From: Lichina pygmaea
Taxonomy: Eukaryota; Ascomycota; Lichinomycetes; Lichinales; Lichinaceae
Length of the DNA stretch: 64,000 nucleotides
NCBI GenBank assembly: GCA_963422465.1
Contig: OY730170.1
Location: forward strand, 1,426,001 to 1,490,000
Direction: 5' to 3'
Below the pieces are notes generated by a model, which made no database searches, was not told the origin of the DNA, and saw only the letters and a list, made by a program, of their open reading frames with translations. The translations under genes were made by a program, and so were the position numbers. Below are positions 11,756 to 21,757 of the stretch, piece after piece (position 1 is the stretch's first letter; each line of letters begins with the position of its first letter).

Positions 11756-11896
11756 GAACGATGTGGGAATCGAACCCACGCCCCTCATCTGTCAGTGAGC
11801 GGATCAACCGCCCAGCTGGGCAGACTCTGTGCCCACGGATCAACCGTCTGACACAGTGCCCACCAACAAGTGCTCTTTCCACTAAGCTAATCGTTC
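11756..11896 (-). tRNA. tRNA-like gene, copy 1, with a long structured insert; isotype unresolved
   Basis: The minus strand starts GAACGAT, which pairs exactly with the 3' ATCGTTC. It is followed by TAGCTTAGTGG (A-box-like) and ends with GTGGG-TTCGATT-CCCAC (B box and T-arm). Between the halves lie about 80 nt. On the plus strand these contain two short hairpins with the same ATCAA loop (ACGG-ATCAA-CCGT and GCGG-ATCAA-CCGC) and a GCCCAGCTGGGC palindrome between them. A TATATATA box lies upstream and T-rich sequence downstream, as for Pol III genes. I could not draw a clean anticodon stem with a U at position 33, so the amino acid is not assigned. A tRNA pseudogene is the main alternative. Confidence 0.55.
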
Positions 11897-12003
11897 AGGA
11901 ATAGGGGCAGAAAGAGAAATATATATAGCAGACTAGCAAGGGACAACTAGTGGTCACATGATTTCTAGATTCCAAACAAAAATTCAAAAAATCTTTAATG
12001 TAT

Positions 12004-12145
12004 GAACGATGTGGGAATCGAACCCACGCCCCTCATCTTGTCAGTGAGCGGATCAACCGCCCAGCTGGGCAGACTCTGTGCCCACGGATCAACCGTCTGA
12101 CACAATGCCCGCCAACAAGTGCTCTTTCCACTAAGCTAATCGTTC
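12004..12145 (-). tRNA. tRNA-like gene, copy 2, tandem duplicate of the one at 11756
   Basis: It is almost identical to the copy 250 bp away: same acceptor stem GAACGAT/ATCGTTC, same A and B boxes, same pair of ATCAA-loop hairpins in the insert. It differs at a few positions, including one extra base before GATGAGG that lets CTTGT pair with ACAAG beside the insert. Upstream TATATATA and downstream T-rich sequence are also shared, so the duplication covers the flanks. The isotype is unresolved for the same reason as copy 1. Confidence 0.55.
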
Positions 12146-12712
12146 GAAAGTGGAAGGAGGAATAGAAATATATATACCAAACATCGACAGGGTGTGAGCA
12201 TAGGACGATGACATAAGCAGGCATCGGCAGGAGACGTACGGTAGGCATCTGTCTACTTTACTGGCCAGTACAGCAGCTTATTGTAGAGTACGTACGGAAG
12301 TAGCTGGCGCTGAAATGGCTTTGGCGTCGACGACCTGTTTCTAGCAGCAGGCACGGAACAACCAACACGACCAGGCAGAAACTATTGTCCACGGTACATT
12401 AGTAGACAACGTGAGCAGTAGCCCTCTCCTGACCGGGGGGAGAGTAGTTGCCGTGCTTGCGCACTGCGGGGGGTTATGTAGTTTACTGGCCCTGCTCCCT
12501 TCGGTACTTCCGTACAGTGGGTACGTCCGGAACAGCCCTCCGGCACGGGTAACGGTCACCGTACGCTACGGTTAGGCCCCACTGGCCCCACCTTCCACCT
12601 CTGAACAGGGTACCTCCGTACGGTAATCGATATTAAGACCTGCGTCGACCAGGAGTAAACAACCGGCTGATACAAGCAACCGCTACATTCAGTCTCAACA
12701 TCACAGACCACC
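12146..12712. other. Intergenic region and promoter of the coiled-coil gene
   Basis: I see no gene. GTACTTCCGTACAG and ACCTCCGTACGG words occur at about 12495-12510 and 12610-12625, members of the dispersed motif described in the findings. Confidence 0.5.
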
Positions 12713-13547
12713 ATGCCCGATATCGATTCTCTGCCGAACAGCGCTGTCCCATCGGGCACCCGCTCGCGTCATTCGTCCGTGAGCAGTAATCGCCATCGAC
12801 CAGGTGGTGGTGTCTCCCCTCTCACGGAACGGCCAAGACCTACCACCACCGAGGCAGCTATGGGCGAGCTACACGAACGAATGGAGGAGGAGCAAGAGGG
12901 CCAGGTGGTACGTCGAACGACCATTCTGTAGCTGGCCTGGCCCCCACATCTCGACTGCTGGCTGATTCATACCGTACAGAACCGACTTTTACGGATGATC
13001 AACGCGGAACAGAACCACATGGTCGGAGCTGCCGCGGAAGATTCAACACCGAGCTCGGATCTCTCAACGTCGTTCCCTGGCCCAGGAACCGCCCATAGGC
13101 TCTCGTTTGATCTCGCCCGTCAGCCGTCTCGATCATCACGGACGCCCAGCCGAACGACCTCGCCCGCCCTGCGGCCTCTTTCTGTGGGTCTCAACCCTCA
13201 CGGGGAAGGGAGTGAAGCGGCCTCGGCACCAGGCGGCGTTCGAGACGAAGCGGCCTTTTACCAGATCGAGACGAAGAACCTGACCCGGGAGAATCAGCTT
13301 CTGAAGAGAAGAATCCGGGAGCTGGGTGTGTATAGTCTTTGATGTCTTCCGACCAAGACAAGATCGGGGCGACTGACATGCAAGCACAGAGCGTCAAATC
13401 AGTGGTGAACAACCAGAGCAAGAAGCACATCATCAGTTCAACGCGCCGACTCCGGGGGTCACCGCGCCGGCTCCGGCGTCTCGTGCCCCGTCAAGCTCGG
13501 GCCGCTCCACTTCCAACCAGCAGACGTCATCTTCCTCGCAAGGCTAG
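12713..13547 (+). CDS. Small fungal coiled-coil protein
   Basis: Model join(12713..12907, 12980..13325, 13390..13547), 232 aa. Intron 1 (72 bp) splices EEEQEGQV to NRLLRMINAEQ, and intron 2 (64 bp) turns RIRELG into RIRELERQISGEQ. Both junctions extend a heptad-like helix, which supports them. The N-terminal third and residues 80-145 are Ser/Pro-rich. A helix at about 165-195 (FYQIETKNLTRENQLLKRRIRELERQ) has clear coiled-coil spacing. The tail is Ser/Thr-rich. It resembles conserved Pezizomycotina proteins of unknown function; I cannot assign a role. Confidence 0.8.
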
Positions 13548-14113
13548 TTCCGTCTTGCAATGAATCTTTTCCGAGCTCTTTCCTAACTTGTCTCCGTTTG
13601 TGCTTCTCATCATCCCACGTGCAGAGACAACCCCATATGATTACGTCTCGGCAATGGCCTACCAAGGCATGATATACGACTCGAGATACCTTAACCCCCC
13701 CCTCTCCCCCTCTCCCAAACTCTGAATGGACATGGAGGTGATATCGCCCGCATGGCAGTTGACGACTGTTCTACTCTTCTCGGCAGACTTTATCGCTGCG
13801 ACACCACGTGGGTCACTACTTAAGCCTCCATATGGCCGCTCATGCACGTTCTCAAGCAACCGCCTCCGTAGTAATTCCGTACTGTACGTTACGTGGTACA
13901 TACGTACGTCAGTCCTCGTACGCATCGTACGCGTAGTCGGGGAGCCGGCCGCAGCGCCATCTTCAAATTGCAAATCTCGCCAGTCAGCGGGTAGCAAGAA
14001 GCAATGACGAACGGGTGGGGGAGAAGGAGGGAAGCCTGGCAGAAGATAAACTACAGTACGTAACGTACTGCACTTCCGTAGATCACAATCAAGCTCTCGA
14101 GGTTTGCAGCCCG
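13548..14113. other. Intergenic region
   Basis: I see no gene. A TACGTAC/TTCCGTAC cluster is present at 13860-13935. Confidence 0.5.
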
Positions 14114-14956
14114 TCAATCGCGAGGGTGCTGCAATCTTCCAGTCCCAAGTCTAGAACGAGTGTCTTTCGGCTCGATATCTTTCACCCTCGAGGATTCGAA
14201 ATGGAGCATTCGAGCTGACGAACCGCCCCCCGCTCTGGATTGATCTGTCATTTGCACCGATAAAAGCAACTGCAACTGCAACTTGCAACTGCAACTTGCA
14301 ACTGCAACAGGAAAATAAGAAAACGAGCCGGGAGCAAGGAAACCCGGCTCTCTAAGGTGGCGGATCGACCACGACCCGTCGTCGTTAGGGATGTAGTACG
14401 GCCCCATCATACATCCGCTCTTGTGTGACGAGCATTGTCGACGACACTTCTCGTCCGTAACACCCCCAAGAGTTTCGCGGCTTCCCACTTGAATGTCCAT
14501 GCCGGGACGTTTTTCTTCAGCTGTTCAATAGCGCCGAACGTCTCCTTTGTTGGTGGCTTTGCGTCTGCAGCATCGTCGTACCCGTCATTGCTGTCGTCGG
14601 CCCACGTATCGTCCTCCTTATTGCCATAATTTGCCCAAGCATCGTCGTTCTCGTTGCCCTCGCTGTCCCCCTTGTCGTCGTCCTTGTCGCTCTCGTCATC
14701 TGGAGCAGTACTGTACATCCTACGGGGGAGTTGGTGAGCCGGTGGGCCATTACTGGTAGATCAATGGGGGACTTGGTGAGTTGGTGAGCCACGAGGGAGC
14801 TTGAGTTATGCTGAGCTGGAGAGTCGGTGAATCAGGGGGGAGCTGGTGAGCCGTTGAGCTATTGGAGCGCATAGGCGCCAATCCCCAGTACGAGTAAGGC
14901 GCAGCTGCTACGGGGCCATGGGCCACGGCCCCAATGAGGCAAGCCACAAGCTGCAT
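14114..14956 (-). other. Effector-like reading-frame cluster, gene structure unresolved
   Basis: Three minus-strand frames follow one another. The first (14956 down to 14750) starts MQLVACLIGAVAHG with an alanine-rich end, like a short signal peptide. The second (14718-14407) is very acidic with a repeated Trp-Asp theme (DDAWANYG, DDTWADD) and ends in a helix containing WTFKWEAAKLLG. The third (14500-14114) has spaced cysteines (CRRQCSSHKSGC) and GPYYIPNDDGSW. Together they have the flavour of a small secreted protein, but I could not establish one consistent spliced frame. It may be a decayed gene or chance. No family is recognised. Confidence 0.3.
14268..14312. repeat. Short tandem repeat of AACTGC/AACTTGC units
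   Basis: Seven or so imperfect units of AACTGC and AACTTGC in direct succession. Confidence 0.85.
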
Positions 14957-15964
14957 TGCAATTACCCGTACGGAAGTACGTTTAACGCCGTACGAGTACG
15001 AGCTTGCATTGCCCATGGCGCGTTCGGCGGCAAATGGCAGGAGGTGAGTGACTCGCTGACTAAGCGGAGAAGCCCTGTTGCCGTTCGACAAATCTTTCCG
15101 CGTAGCTAGATTCGAGGACTCATCTAGGAGACTAGGACGTTCACATGAGCTCAATTGATTTGTCTCGTTCCCGTTGGTGAAGCCGTCCGGACTCCAATAG
15201 AGTTGCCCCATCACCTCGCATCGTATCCTTATGGTCGTGTTGGCTTAGTCGAGGCGTGTCCCTCGACCGTTATGGAGTCCCTTTCTGCAGGCGAACGAGT
15301 GCCGATAACTATCGTTCTCGGAGCCGAGCCGGAGTTTTTATTTCGCCTCATCAATCAACAACAGCGCCTCCAGGACAGCAACCAAAGCTGGCAGCCTGTC
15401 CTGTCCATAACGAGCTGTGCTTCCATACGTACTGTTGGTTCTTGGGTGACATGCCCCGAAGACGAACAACAGACTGGACCTTTTGCTTGTGCCGATACCC
15501 CTGATTCAGCTTCGATGCTCCTCGAGCATCGAGCTTCTGCCATGACGGTCGAGACTCCTTTTCGACGATCGCAACCCAACGTGGTGCCTGAAGCAATGGC
15601 CCGTCGCGCTCTAGTCTAGCTGGTGATGCGAGTCTCACCTCTGCTGGATGATCGAACTCAAGTATGGTCAATCACGATCAGGCTGCTTGTCAGCGTGTGG
15701 CGTCGTCATACCGAAGAGGCTCCAAGCAGCAAAAAGTCTCTTGATCGACTGCGTCGCTACGTGCGTATCCAGGCATCTGTTACGGAAGTATACTGGAAAG
15801 TTCTTCTCTCACGTGACCTCAACTCTAACCGTCGGCGAGGACCGGTTCTCTCCCCCCCCCCCCCCCCCCCAGTCGACATATATCAGCCCTCTCCCGCCTT
15901 CTGTCACTGATTTGACCTGTCTCGAATTCTTACAGCAACTGCTCCCGCTTTCAGCCGATTCAAC
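14957..15964. other. Intergenic region with poly-C tract
   Basis: A 154-aa frame at 15155-15619 (plus) is open but has no family resemblance, so I do not call it. A run of about 20 C lies at 15850-15870, just before the CT-rich leader of the stanniocalcin-like gene. Confidence 0.5.
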
Positions 15965-16620
15965 ATGAAGATTCTCGCTTTCCTCTGGCTGGCCACTCGA
16001 ATTTGTGCGGGAGTAGTCCTCCTGCCGCGAGAGATTGCCAACATCTGTCGAAGCCCACCGGTAGCATTGCTCCCCGGCCCTTTCCAGTTGCGAGAGCCCT
16101 GCTGATATCGTCTAGGCGAACAACTGCGAATTCTACGCGATCTGCCTTGAAGCCCGCTATCAGTGTGGACCGCAAGGTTACCCGCTCGGCTTTGGCGAAC
16201 GATACTGCCAGGCATTTGCAGCTGCCCGGCCGCGGATGAGCGCAGCGGGACAGGAGTGGGCCACCAAGACGATGCTGTGCTTACAGAAGGCGCTAGTGCC
16301 AATCGCCTCCCAGGTATCTCCTGCGCATCGCCCACCACGTCTCGGCGCCGCTCTGACAGATCCCACAGGCTTCGCCGACGACGTGTGAGAAGATCAAGCA
16401 AGTCGCGTACGCGAGCCATCCGGGCTGCTACATTCAGTCCGGCTACTGCACGTTGGCCCGCTCGGACTTAGCCATCATCTCGGACACTGTAGAGCCGAAG
16501 GACGTCATCGGCAGCCCCGAGGCGCGCCAGGCCACGCTCGACACCATCGCCGGTTGTGGACAGCTCTACCGTGGTTACCTTTGGCAGGAGTTTCTGAAGC
16601 TCCTTCGCAAGTACTTTTAA
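15965..16620 (+). CDS. Secreted stanniocalcin-like protein
   Basis: Model join(15965..16060, 16116..16313, 16369..16620), 181 aa. Both introns are 55 bp and in phase 0. Residues 1-18 (MKILAFLWLATRICAGVV) form a signal peptide. The mature part carries an even set of cysteines in blocks such as CEFYAICLEARYQCGPQGYPLGFG, YCQAF, MLCLQKALVP, TTCEKIK, GCYIQSGYC and AGCGQLY. The pattern C-EFY-C-CG-GYPLGYG-C-LCLQ-ALV is what I associate with the stanniocalcin family, which also occurs in fungi as secreted proteins of unknown role. That link is by pattern memory and not by search. It is probably a disulphide-bonded extracellular protein. Confidence 0.8.
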
Positions 16621-17312
16621 GGTGCCATTGTCTGGAGCGGAACGAGACGTTGCCTCCTGGTAAGGATTTGCTTGAGTTGCGTTCCCAAGAATCGGCAAGG
16701 TCGTCAGCTTGAAGGATCTTGAAAGCCGACAACCGGTCGACCATGTAGATTCGTCTCTCTTGTCTAAATAAAATCTAGGAGTGACAACAAAGAAGAGGAA
16801 AACTCTGCAGGGTGGTCACGTGCCTGCAGACAACAATTTAGTCATCGCTCAGGGGGAGGCTGCTCCCTGCACCCTGCAAATCCTTGGGCAACTCTCCGTA
16901 GAGTCCCCGGTCAGCAGATCTCTTTAGCATGATAAGGAGCGCATGAGGCTGCGAGGCGGAAAAGTGACTGCGATGACGGAGAGCTCTTTAAGCTACAGTA
17001 GGAAGCGAAATGCGCTTTTGTGCGTCTACGGAGCAATGTTTTTCCGCTCCGAGGGCCGTCTACAGTAGTCTTCGACCCCCTACGTAACAGGTACCCGTGC
17101 CATGGGGGGGGGGGGGGGGTAATACCCCCCCATGCCACGGGTACGTACGTACCTCGGAACGCTATCTTATCAGTTCGTATCTAGTACCATCGAGTCCCGT
17201 AGTGTAAACAGTCGTCGTGCCGGCCGTTCGTGCCACCGCCGGACATGTCGATGGGGTATCATTCTCAGCGACGTTCTCCCCTCACACCATCGTCCAGTGC
17301 GTCGGCACGAAG
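16621..17312. other. Intergenic region containing a GC-rich foldback
   Basis: No gene is seen. The notable content is the foldback at 17091-17144, listed separately. Confidence 0.55.
17091..17144. repeat. GC-rich foldback element, copy 1
   Basis: GTACCCGTGCCATGG, then a G run, a TAATAC centre, a C run, and CCATGCCACGGGTAC: an imperfect inverted repeat of about 54 bp. A relative in the opposite orientation lies at 29277-29332. Confidence 0.8.
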
Positions 17313-19011
17313 ATGAGGTGGCTCCCACGAGTAGCTGCAGTGCAGCGCCTGTCGTCACACGAGCCTCTTGGCCGACGACGACGACGGCCCACCGCCGGCG
17401 TGGTCGTCGTCGTCGGCGGTGGGCACCACCGCAACGGTCGATCGCGACGGGCCTTCTCCGCAACGACGACGACGAGGACGTCGGCGCAAGCCGACTTCAC
17501 ACATGCTGTTAGGACCCGTCTCTTCGTATCCTTTCCGTTGGCTCCGCACATTGTCCATATGGCTCTTGTATCCGTAGCGCCACCCCTCCTCCTCCTCCTC
17601 CTCCTCCTCCTCCTCCTCCTCCTCCTCCTCCCTCCCCCCCGGGGGCGTTGACGATGACGACGACGAGCTGAAAGTTGTCGACGGCTGACGCTGCGCTCGT
17701 CCTCGGCGTTTCGAGGAGACCGGCATGATACGTAGATCGTCGGCGGCGGAGTGGTGGGCCTGGCCGTCGCCCGGAGACTCGCGCAGAGAAGGGCGACGAA
17801 CGGCGTGCCCGCGTCCACGGTCTTGATCGAGCGCAATCGCGCGAGCGGGATGGAGACCAGTAGTCGTAACTCGGAGGTCAGCGGTATTCTGGATCCCCCC
17901 CCCCCCCCCCCCCCCCCGGGTGGTTTTTTCTCCGGAAGATTCGTTCTCGAACTCGCATCGTCTCGTCTGATGTTGCGACGCCGTCGTTGTACTGCAGGTC
18001 ATACATGCAGGCTTGTACTACGGCCCTGACACGCTCAAGACGAAGCTGTGTATCCGAGGGAAGCATCTGCTGTATGACTTCTGCGCGCGGCGTGCGATCG
18101 GCCACCGCCGCACCGGCAAATGGATCGTGGCCCAGACGGACGACGAGTGGGAAGAGTGTCTGAAGATCCACCGCTTCTCGCGGTCCGTCGACGTCCCGAC
18201 CCGGCCGGTCGCGCTGAGCGAGGCCCGACTCCGAGAGCCGGACGTTCGCGCCCGGACGGGCATCCTCGAGAGCCCGTCGACGGGGATCGTGGACTCCCAC
18301 GGCCTGATGACCTGCCTGCAGGCCGACTTTGAGGACGCCGGAGGTGACTGCGTCTTCCAGTCCTCGGTCACCGGCGTCGACGCCCTGGACGATGGCAAGG
18401 GCGGTTACCGCATCGTCGTCGAGGACCGAAGCAGCGGCGAGCAGTCGTCGGTGACGTGCGAGACGCTGGTCAACAGCGCCGGTCTGCTCGGCTGCGACGT
18501 CAACAACATGGTGATGCCGCCGTCGCGCCGTCGAACGCCGTACTTCGCCAAGGGGTCGTACTTCTCCTACTCGGCCTCGTCTCCGAAGCCGTCGATCCTC
18601 GTCTATCCGGCCCCGAAGCCCGGCCTCGCCGGTCTCGGCACGCACCTGACCCTCGACCTGCAGGGCCGCATGCGCTTCGGCCCGGACGTCGAGTGGGTCG
18701 ACGACCCGACCGACCTGACGCCGCGCGAGAACCGACTGCCCGATGCCGTCCGCGAGATCCACGCTTTTCTTCCGGCCGTCGACCCGGCCGCGCTGGCGCC
18801 CGACTACGCCGGCATCCGACCGAAGTTGGCCAAGGCCGGTGCCGTGGTACACGACGGCGACGGCGGCGGCCGCGTCAAGGCCTTCCAGGACTTTGTCATC
18901 CGGCGCGAGCATGGCTTCGTCGGCTTCGTCAACTTGCTCGGCATCGAGAGTCCGGGCCTGACCAGCTCCTTGGCCATCGCGGAGGAGGTCGAGGAACTGC
19001 TATACAACTGA
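17313..19011 (+). CDS. L-2-hydroxyglutarate dehydrogenase, mitochondrial (FAD-dependent)
   Basis: It oxidises L-2-hydroxyglutarate, a side product of malate dehydrogenase, to 2-oxoglutarate. Model join(17313..17507, 17736..17876, 17998..19011), 449 aa. The Arg-rich N-terminus (MRWLPRVAAV, later RRAFSA) looks like a mitochondrial presequence. The FAD dinucleotide motif is IVGGGVVGLAVARRLA (about 66-81), followed by VLIERN. SSRNSEVIHAGLYYGPDT is the family signature, created by splicing intron 2. The C-terminal half keeps YFAKGSYFSY, LGTHLTLDL, DYAGIRPKL, DFVIRREHGFVGFVNLLGIESPGLTSSLAIAE. Intron 1 (228 bp) contains a CTC repeat and intron 2 (121 bp) a 20-odd C run. I chose the ATG at 17313 over an in-frame upstream ATG at 17217 because it gives a cleaner presequence. 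Confidence 0.92.
17584..17632. repeat. CTC trinucleotide repeat in an intron
   Basis: About 16 CTC/TCC units within intron 1 of the L-2-hydroxyglutarate dehydrogenase gene, followed by a CCCCCCGGGGG stretch. Confidence 0.9.
17897..17918. repeat. Poly-C tract in an intron
   Basis: A run of about 22 C inside intron 2 of the L-2-hydroxyglutarate dehydrogenase gene. Confidence 0.9.
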
Positions 19012-19397
19012 AGGGAGGGAGGAGGGAAGGGAGAGAGGGGGGGCGGGGTGATTGGTTTAGAGCAACAATTCCGTCCCGGGACAACTGAATCTTGGTTCGG
19101 AAGAGGTCGTCGGATATCATCGTCAAAATTTTTTCTTTTTTTGTTTATATAGGAAATGGGAAACCTGGGCTTGGATCAAAGAATCTCGAAGTCTATCCAA
19201 CAACGACGAGCTAATGCCATGACCTTGGATTCTCTTGGATAAGGTGACGGAATGCAATCTTTAAGGGCTTGACGGAAACGATGGGTTGAACTGTGCTGGA
19301 GCTCATAGAGGTATGTAGTACTATACACATGGATGCCGGAGGCACGAAGTCTGGTTGTGAGTCACTGAAGGATCAGATCTTGCAAGTCGTGGGAGCT
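19012..19397. other. Convergent intergenic region
   Basis: The 3' flanks of the dehydrogenase gene and VPS52. It is T-rich near 19130-19150. No gene is seen. Confidence 0.6.
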
Positions 19398-21757
19398 CTA
19401 CGATGAAGTGCTTTCGCCTTTGAGCTTCTCAAAGTGCTGCGCTCTACGTCAGTTCGAATGCAGACGCCACGAGCAAGGCTGGGTCATACCGCTTTCTGTT
19501 CGTCTGCCAGTTTTCCGCTTGTGTCCTGATCGACGTCAACTGAAAGACCTTACATTCCTGATTTTATTTTTTTGGGTTTCGAAAGATCGTACGTACGCTG
19601 ATGATCGTTACGACGAGCGAGTAGTTGTTGAACAGACAGCGCTGCCGCTTCCGTGCATCCGAGATGCTCTTGCTGAACTTGGTGAGAAAGGCATCGAAAT
19701 CGGTGCGTAGGCGTCTCAGGCTGCTCGAGACAGGCTCGTCGTCGCCCGCTTCGCCACTCAAGGCGAGGATGCCTTGCATGAGCTGGCCTAGCTTCTGTGT
19801 CAACGGATGCGGCGCCGTCGACTGCTTGGACGAGTCGCCGCCCATCAGGGACAGCGCCGTCGTTGCTCGGCCCGACAAAGCACCGGTGGCTTTCCGGATC
19901 GACTCGCAGTGGGCGTCGATGATGATCTGGAAGCGAGGCCAGAGAAGCATGTTCGTGCCGTTGACGTACGAGTCCAGCGAAGGCACCTTGCGTCGCTGCA
20001 GCTCAAAAGCAAAGGACTGATTGAGCCGCACGCAGAGCAGCACCCCGAGGCAGTCAAAGTTCCCCTCGATCAGCTGCCGCGAGAGCCTGCGTCCCAGCTG
20101 AAAGGTGGGTTCGAAGATCTGAGCAAACTTGCGGGACACGATGTGGAATGAGTGCGGAGAGAAGAACTCCATCAGAAAGGAGTACTCGGTCGTGGCGTTG
20201 TCGATCAGTGCCAAGTTGAAGTGGTAAAATGGGACCTCGAGACAGTGCGTCGAACTGCTCTCCTCGGCCAGGTACGAAGTCAGGGCTGCCGGGCTGGGAG
20301 GCCTCAGCAGCGCCGTCCGAGTGCCAAGATTGAAGGCATCGTAAGATGCTGCGGATTCCCTGGCAGACGTCGCTGGAGAACCGCTCAGTCTCGCCTGTCC
20401 AAGACGCCCCGCATGATCACTCACCCTTCCTCGACAAGTCGCTCTGACCGAGCACGTCATGTTTGTCCAAGATATGCAGCTTCAACCTTTCAAGTGCGTG
20501 GGAATACCGCGTGAAGTGGTTCAAGTAGTACCAGCGCATCGTGTAGATGTACGCTTGACCGATTTCCTCCGACAGCTTTGCATGGCGCCGAGCAAGGAAC
20601 CCGTACAGGTCTTTCACCGACAAAAATGACTTCTGCTGGATGATCTGAGCGTTGACGTTGGGAGAGCGCAGCGACTTGACCTGAGCAACCAGGTGATCCC
20701 GGACACGTTCCACTGCCTGTTCGGAACAATCAGCCGTTTCCCGAGTGGCGTCTTTCAGGCCATACTTTATCTGTTAGATCTGATAGTATCGGCTTGACGT
20801 CGGCCAGCGCTCTTGGCTGCCTGTCGCTCTGCGAAGACCTCTCTACAGCTTCGGAGCGCCGCTCGAGCTCGGCCAGAGCCAGAACCCATTCACCGTCGAC
20901 GGCATCTTCGCATATCTTTCGCACCAGCGCAGGTGGGATGCTGACCTGGTCCACGGCCGGAGCCAACAGGTCCTCGACCGCCTGTCTGTTCCTCAGTCGC
21001 TGATTCAGCGCGGTCGAGCGAGTCTGTAGCTTCTCGATCTCGGCGGAGACGGTGGCCAGGTCGGTTTGAAAGCTCGACAAGTACTGCTCCACCGAGCAGA
21101 GTACATTGTCACAGCCCTGGTGACACAGTCAGCTGGCCTGTCCTTCGCCATCGCATGCGATAGGCACGCACGGCAATCGAGGAGCGTAGATCCTCAAAAT
21201 GATCCTTTTCTCGTTCATCTACATAGATTGGTTACTCAGGTCCAGAGGCTACTTCTGCTAGGTTACATACATTCGGCAGACCCTTCAGGGCTAGAGAATC
21301 GCTCGTCCTTCAGTAGTGGGCCCTCTTCGACAACGGCTTCCGTGAAGGCTCGTAGGCTCTGTCCTCGAAAGTCTATGCTTCCTATAACCTCCGCATCGCT
21401 AGAAAATATGACCGGTCCCACTCCAGTCTCGGAATCGATCACGTCCTTTCGTGAGGTTCGCGGCCCGCATTCAGCGGTGTATAAGATACCTTCGAGTGTC
21501 TCGAGCGGATCTGGGCCTTTGCCGGATGAGCCAAAGCGTGATGACTCCTTTGTCCCTCTCTCCTCGGCGGACGGTTGCGGTGCGGCCGACGAGATCAACG
21601 AGAGAGACGATGATCGCGGGCTGAGGTTCGGTCTCCTAGAAGCATCCCAAGGAGCCAAATGAGAGCCTGCACGAGGAGCAGGGGACTGAGACCGAGGACG
21701 CGAGGGCGGAAGTGTCGACGGGGTGGAATAGCCTGACAGCCTCTCCTTCCACATCAC
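19398..21757 (-). CDS. VPS52: Vps52, GARP tethering complex subunit
   Basis: GARP tethers endosome-derived vesicles at the trans-Golgi. Seven exons: complement(19398..19436, 19490..19525, 19597..20348, 20425..20716, 20766..21116, 21172..21218, 21271..21757), 667 aa. The N-terminal 160 residues are Ser/Pro-rich. The conserved core starts after exon 2 (EREKDHFEDLRSSIAGCDNVL) and includes FQTDLAAVSAEIE-like text FQTDLATVSAEIEKLQ, IPPALVRKICEDAVD, KDLYGFLARRHAKLSEEIGQAY and FHIVSRKFAQIFEPTF. The last two exons are only 36 and 39 nt and end DTSGKLADEQKAHFEKLKGESTSS. They were placed because reading on from exon 5 gives an unrelated tail while this splice gives a typical Vps52 end. It is divergent with the eIF5A gene. 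Confidence 0.93.

Noticed and set aside
15155-15619. 154-aa plus-strand frame before the stanniocalcin-like gene
   Set aside because: Open by length only; no family, no signal peptide and no supporting context.
17282-18912. Long minus-strand frames opposite the L-2-hydroxyglutarate dehydrogenase gene
   Set aside because: Arg/Ala-rich shadows of a GC-rich coding region and of the CTC repeat.
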